Source: JACMRI01 sp043778625
GTDB taxonomy: Bacteria; Bacteroidota; Bacteroidia; UBA4408
Direction of reading: 5' to 3'
Assembly: GCA_043778625.1 (NCBI GenBank)
Contig: JAYWFU010000049.1
Coordinates: 1-7,869 of the forward strand
DNA length: 7,869 nucleotides
Each line of letters opens with the position of its first letter. The stretch's first letter is position 1. A program made the translations under genes and the position numbers. This document shows positions 5,189-7,869 of the stretch, piece by piece. The notes beneath the pieces are model-generated. The model had not been told where the DNA came from and did no database searches. It saw only the letters and a list, made by a program, of their open reading frames with translations.

Positions 5189-7869
5189 TTAATTACCTGC
5201 CTCTACTATGGCTACCTCCTCAGGTGTTAGTTCGTATAGTTCGTACACCATAGCGTCTATTTGTGCTTCGAGGGCTGTAGTGTTGGTTGTTGGGTTGGTT
5301 GATTTTAAGGCGAGGATTTTGTCTACTAACTTAATAAATGGTTTTTGTTGTTTTAATTTTAAATTCGGAATTAATATTTTTTCTAATTCGTGACTTGTTA
5401 CATTAGTATTAGTACTTGTTGTTTTAAAAAAATAATTTATCAAGTTAGAATTTAGTACTGCTAACAGATATTTTAAATTATCAATATTTTCATCAACAAT
5501 ATAGTTAGTAGAGTTTACACAAAAAACATTTGGAGGAATGATAGTTGTAATCAATCTAATTTTTGAATCTACCCCAGTTATTCTCTGCATCACAAGTCTA
5601 GTTTTTTCACTATTTTTTATTCTGCCAGTAGATGAATTTTCCTTGAAATATAATTTTTTATCTAAAAAAGATACTTCTCCCTGAGAAGGTAGATTTGACA
5701 AAAAATATTTTTGAACCTGTGCCCCTTTTACAATTAAAGCATTTTTTGAATTTTTTGTAAAATACTTTTTAGCCGCTGTCATGTCTAGTTCACCAGACTT
5801 AACAGAAAACTTTAAATTATCTTTAACTTGAATTAATTTGAAAAAAAGGTTTTTTTCAAATTCTGATATTGACGGAATTGTAAATTCATTTGGAAATAAA
5901 TTTATTATTTCTTGCTTAGAAAACGTACTTTTTTTTCCTTCCAACATGCTTCTATCATTCCAAATATTTAAGTCAAAAAAGAAATTTTCAGACTCTTTCT
6001 TTTGAGTAATCGTAACACAAACACTCATCTTAACATCATCAAACACGCGTTTATTTTCATTGTCTCTTTCAGGAAAAGAATCAATAGACAATATCGTATG
6101 TTTATTAAATAAAAATTTTCTTGCTGATTGAGTTGTTTCCTCTGCTAAAAATGAGTTTTGATAAATTAGAGCGGTGTAACCCTTTAACGTTACCAATTCG
6201 TCAGACAACCCTATAAAGTACTGAAATAAATTCAATCTACTTCCTTTTACAACATTATAATATTTGTGATTAGGGGACGACAATCCCGCTTGCAGGACTT
6301 CAGACAACTCACGAACTTGTAAATACGGCGGATTACCAATAATAATATCAAACCCTAAAAATTCACCTGTGTCGCTTAATACTTCAGGAAATTCAAATCG
6401 CCACTCAAAAGCATTGTCGTAAATACGGCTGTTTTTTATATTATCAATTTCCGTTTTTAACGCAGTAAGTTCTGCTAATAGTTTTAGCTCTCGTTCCTTG
6501 GCTTTTTGTTCGTTATTAGCGTTACCATAGTGGGCTTCGGGCTCTCTACTAAACATAGTGGGCCCAACTAACAACCCATAGTTATATTCCAGCTGTTGTA
6601 ACTTACGTACTTTAGGGTCGTTTTGCGATATATCAGTAGTAAAATCTTGTTTAATGCTTTGTATTAATTTTTCTAAGGTTCGCTTTTGCTCTTTATTTTC
6701 GGCATTGCGATACGTAGCCACTGCATCACGATAGCTACTAATAGTCCATTTGCTTTTTTTGAGCGCGCGTGTTAAGTCAGCATCAATAGCAAAGCGGCTT
6801 ATGAGCGAGTTTCCACACTTAATATTAATGTCGATATTAGGTAACGTTTCGAGCTCGGTAGGCGTTTTGTAATAGGCGTTTTTAAGTAATTCTATCCACA
6901 AGCGTAGGCGGCATATTTTAACGGAATTGGGGTTAATGTCCACGCCAAACAAACAGTTTTCGATAATAGTTTGTTTTTCGTTAAACAATGTTTCTTGTAT
7001 GCGCTGGCTTTCTTTGTTGGTGGGGAGGTACACAAATCGCTCTCCATCGCTATCGGTAATGTTTAACTCATCATTAACCACCTCAATACCGTAGCCTTTG
7101 AGCCTTGCACCGTGCTTATCAACCAATAATTTAAGTTCGTGTTTTACGGCAATAATTTCGTTAAGCGCCGATACCAAAAAATGCCCTGACCCTACGGCTG
7201 GGTCGCATAGCTTAAGGCTATTAATTATGGCATTGCCTTCGGCTATGGTATAGTCTTTATTTAACAAATCAATAAACGTTTGGCATTGCCAACCCTTGGC
7301 CTCGTTAAACTTTTGCACTACGTTTTGGCGTATGGTCTCGCGGCACATGTACATGGTTATGAACCCTGGTGTAAAAAACGAGCCGTCCTTATAACCATTA
7401 ATTTTTTCAAATATTAAGCCCAGTACCGATGCGTTAATTAGGGTTTTATTATCGTCCTGTACGTCCTCAGTGCCTTCGCTACTAAAGTCGTAAGCATCAA
7501 GGAACTCAAACAAATAACTAAGCGTGTTTAATGCGCCCGTACTTTTTTTGCCCTGCTGGGTTTTAAGCACCGTAGCAGGCATTATGGGTAGTGTTGCGTT
7601 GTGCTTTAGGTTACTAATAAATAGCGTAGTTTGCTCCAATTCAGTAGGTTCAAATAACGAACTATTAAGGTAAGGCACGTGGCTAAATAGGAGTTGTACA
7701 TCAGCGTGCCTATCGGCGTGCTTACGAGCCAATACTTTAAAAAACAAGTCATTAAGGTCGTCGTAATTTTTGAGCGTAGCAATGTTTAGGAACGCATATT
7801 TTTTATTGCCTTTATTATACGCCACTAACTGTGCCTCTAACAATTTAAGAAACAGTATGCGATTAATCC
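5189..7869 (-). CDS. Eco57I-like (type IIG-like) N6-adenine DNA methyltransferase/restriction protein (5' end off window)
   Basis: The frame is open to the right edge: upstream of a TTG at 7843 the codons read INRILFLKL, continuous with LEAQLVAYNKGNKKY, so the true start and N-terminal part are outside. At least 893 codons are visible. In order: a helical linker (FFKVLA; VPYLNSSLFEPTELE; YLFEFLDAYDFSSEG), GSFFTP at 7367-7384, the S-adenosylmethionine motif DPAVGSGHF at 7178-7204, FGVDINP at 6929-6949, a charged insert at about 6400-6800, and catalytic NPPY at 6323-6334 within GFDIIIGNPPYLQV. Then comes a target-recognition part resembling TaqI-like specificity domains, ending in a conserved tail (IDAMVYELYELTPEEVAIVE). 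NPPY indicates adenine-N6 methylation. In this family an N-terminal nuclease usually precedes this region and one polypeptide both cuts and modifies; whether a nuclease exists here cannot be seen. The recognition part (about 5340-6270) is much more AT-rich than the rest. No stop or frameshift is seen. Confidence 0.93.
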   Translation of the reverse strand, partial: INRILFLKLLEAQLVAYNKGNKKYAFLNIATLKNYDDLNDLFFKVLARKHADRHADVQLLFSHVPYLNSSLFEPTELEQTTLFISNLKHNATLPIMPATVLKTQQGKKSTGALNTLSYLFEFLDAYDFSSEGTEDVQDDNKTLINASVLGLIFEKINGYKDGSFFTPGFITMYMCRETIRQNVVQKFNEAKGWQCQTFIDLLNKDYTIAEGNAIINSLKLCDPAVGSGHFLVSALNEIIAVKHELKLLVDKHGARLKGYGIEVVNDELNITDSDGERFVYLPTNKESQRIQETLFNEKQTIIENCLFGVDINPNSVKICRLRLWIELLKNAYYKTPTELETLPNIDINIKCGNSLISRFAIDADLTRALKKSKWTISSYRDAVATYRNAENKEQKRTLEKLIQSIKQDFTTDISQNDPKVRKLQQLEYNYGLLVGPTMFSREPEAHYGNANNEQKAKERELKLLAELTALKTEIDNIKNSRIYDNAFEWRFEFPEVLSDTGEFLGFDIIIGNPPYLQVRELSEVLQAGLSSPNHKYYNVVKGSRLNLFQYFIGLSDELVTLKGYTALIYQNSFLAEETTQSARKFLFNKHTILSIDSFPERDNENKRVFDDVKMSVCVTITQKKESENFFFDLNIWNDRSMLEGKKSTFSKQEIINLFPNEFTIPSISEFEKNLFFKLIQVKDNLKFSVKSGELDMTAAKKYFTKNSKNALIVKGAQVQKYFLSNLPSQGEVSFLDKKLYFKENSSTGRIKNSEKTRLVMQRITGVDSKIRLITTIIPPNVFCVNSTNYIVDENIDNLKYLLAVLNSNLINYFFKTTSTNTNVTSHELEKILIPNLKLKQQKPFIKLVDKILALKSTNPTTNTTALEAQIDAMVYELYELTPEEVAIVEAGN
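5340..6270. other. Low-GC segment over the target-recognition part of the restriction-modification gene
   Basis: Hand counts of G+C per 60-base block: 12 at 5341-5400, 14 at 5821-5880 and 12 at 5881-5940, against 24 at 6361-6420, 26 at 7081-7140, 28 at 7141-7200 and 21 at 5281-5340. The drop starts soon after the NPPY motif in coding direction and ends before the conserved C-terminal tail, so it coincides with the presumed DNA-recognition domain. The right edge is gradual (21 of 60 at 6121-6180). Inference: this domain was exchanged by recombination. Confidence 0.6.

Noticed and set aside
4034..5393. Short open frames at 4034-4258, 4929-5123, 5020-5253 and 5208-5393 (plus) and 4483-4683 (minus, other frame).
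   Set aside because: Each overlaps a gene with clear family motifs in the coding frame, and none has a recognisable domain of its own.
5189..7843. Taking TTG at 7843 as the true start of the restriction-modification protein.
   Set aside because: The frame is open to the window edge and the residues before the TTG (INRILFLKL) read as part of the same conserved helix, so the start is outside.

Overview
The window is 7.9 kb of AT-rich DNA, almost entirely coding, with every recognisable gene on the minus strand. It most likely comes from a member of the Bacteroidota. The pointers are a periplasmic two-propeller/Y_Y_Y sensor, a methyltransferase-like repair protein with PAHRV in place of PCHRV, a type IIG-like restriction-modification protein of a kind I associate with that phylum, and start regions without a clear Shine-Dalgarno sequence. 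The phylum call is inference from protein style, not from a marker gene.

In transcription order (right to left) the window holds five genes. (1) A large Eco57I-like (type IIG-like) DNA methyltransferase/restriction protein, whose N-terminus lies beyond the right edge (5189-7869). (2) A 113-residue alkyltransferase-like protein (4836-5177). (3) A small secreted, probably lipid-anchored protein with an NTF2/SnoaL-like fold (4289-4816). (4) Dihydrofolate reductase, folA (3736-4230). (5) A very large membrane sensor (1-3722): signal peptide, about 14 propeller repeats, a Y_Y_Y domain, one membrane helix, a coiled coil, a class III adenylate cyclase domain and an HD phosphohydrolase-type domain, cut by the left edge.

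The gaps between genes are 11, 19, 58 and 13 bp. The set could be read as one transcript, with the only possible break in the 58-bp gap, which contains a perfect 7-bp-arm palindrome. I recognised no promoter in the gaps, no RNA gene, no mobile element and no CRISPR array. There is no non-coding stretch longer than 58 bp.

The genes do not form one obvious pathway. Two act on DNA (modification/restriction and alkyl-lesion recognition), one makes tetrahydrofolate, and one couples an outside signal to cAMP. The observations most worth following are the propeller-cyclase-HD fusion, the abrupt drop in GC over the DNA-recognition part of the restriction-modification gene (suggesting specificity-domain exchange), and the missing active-site cysteine in the alkyltransferase homologue.
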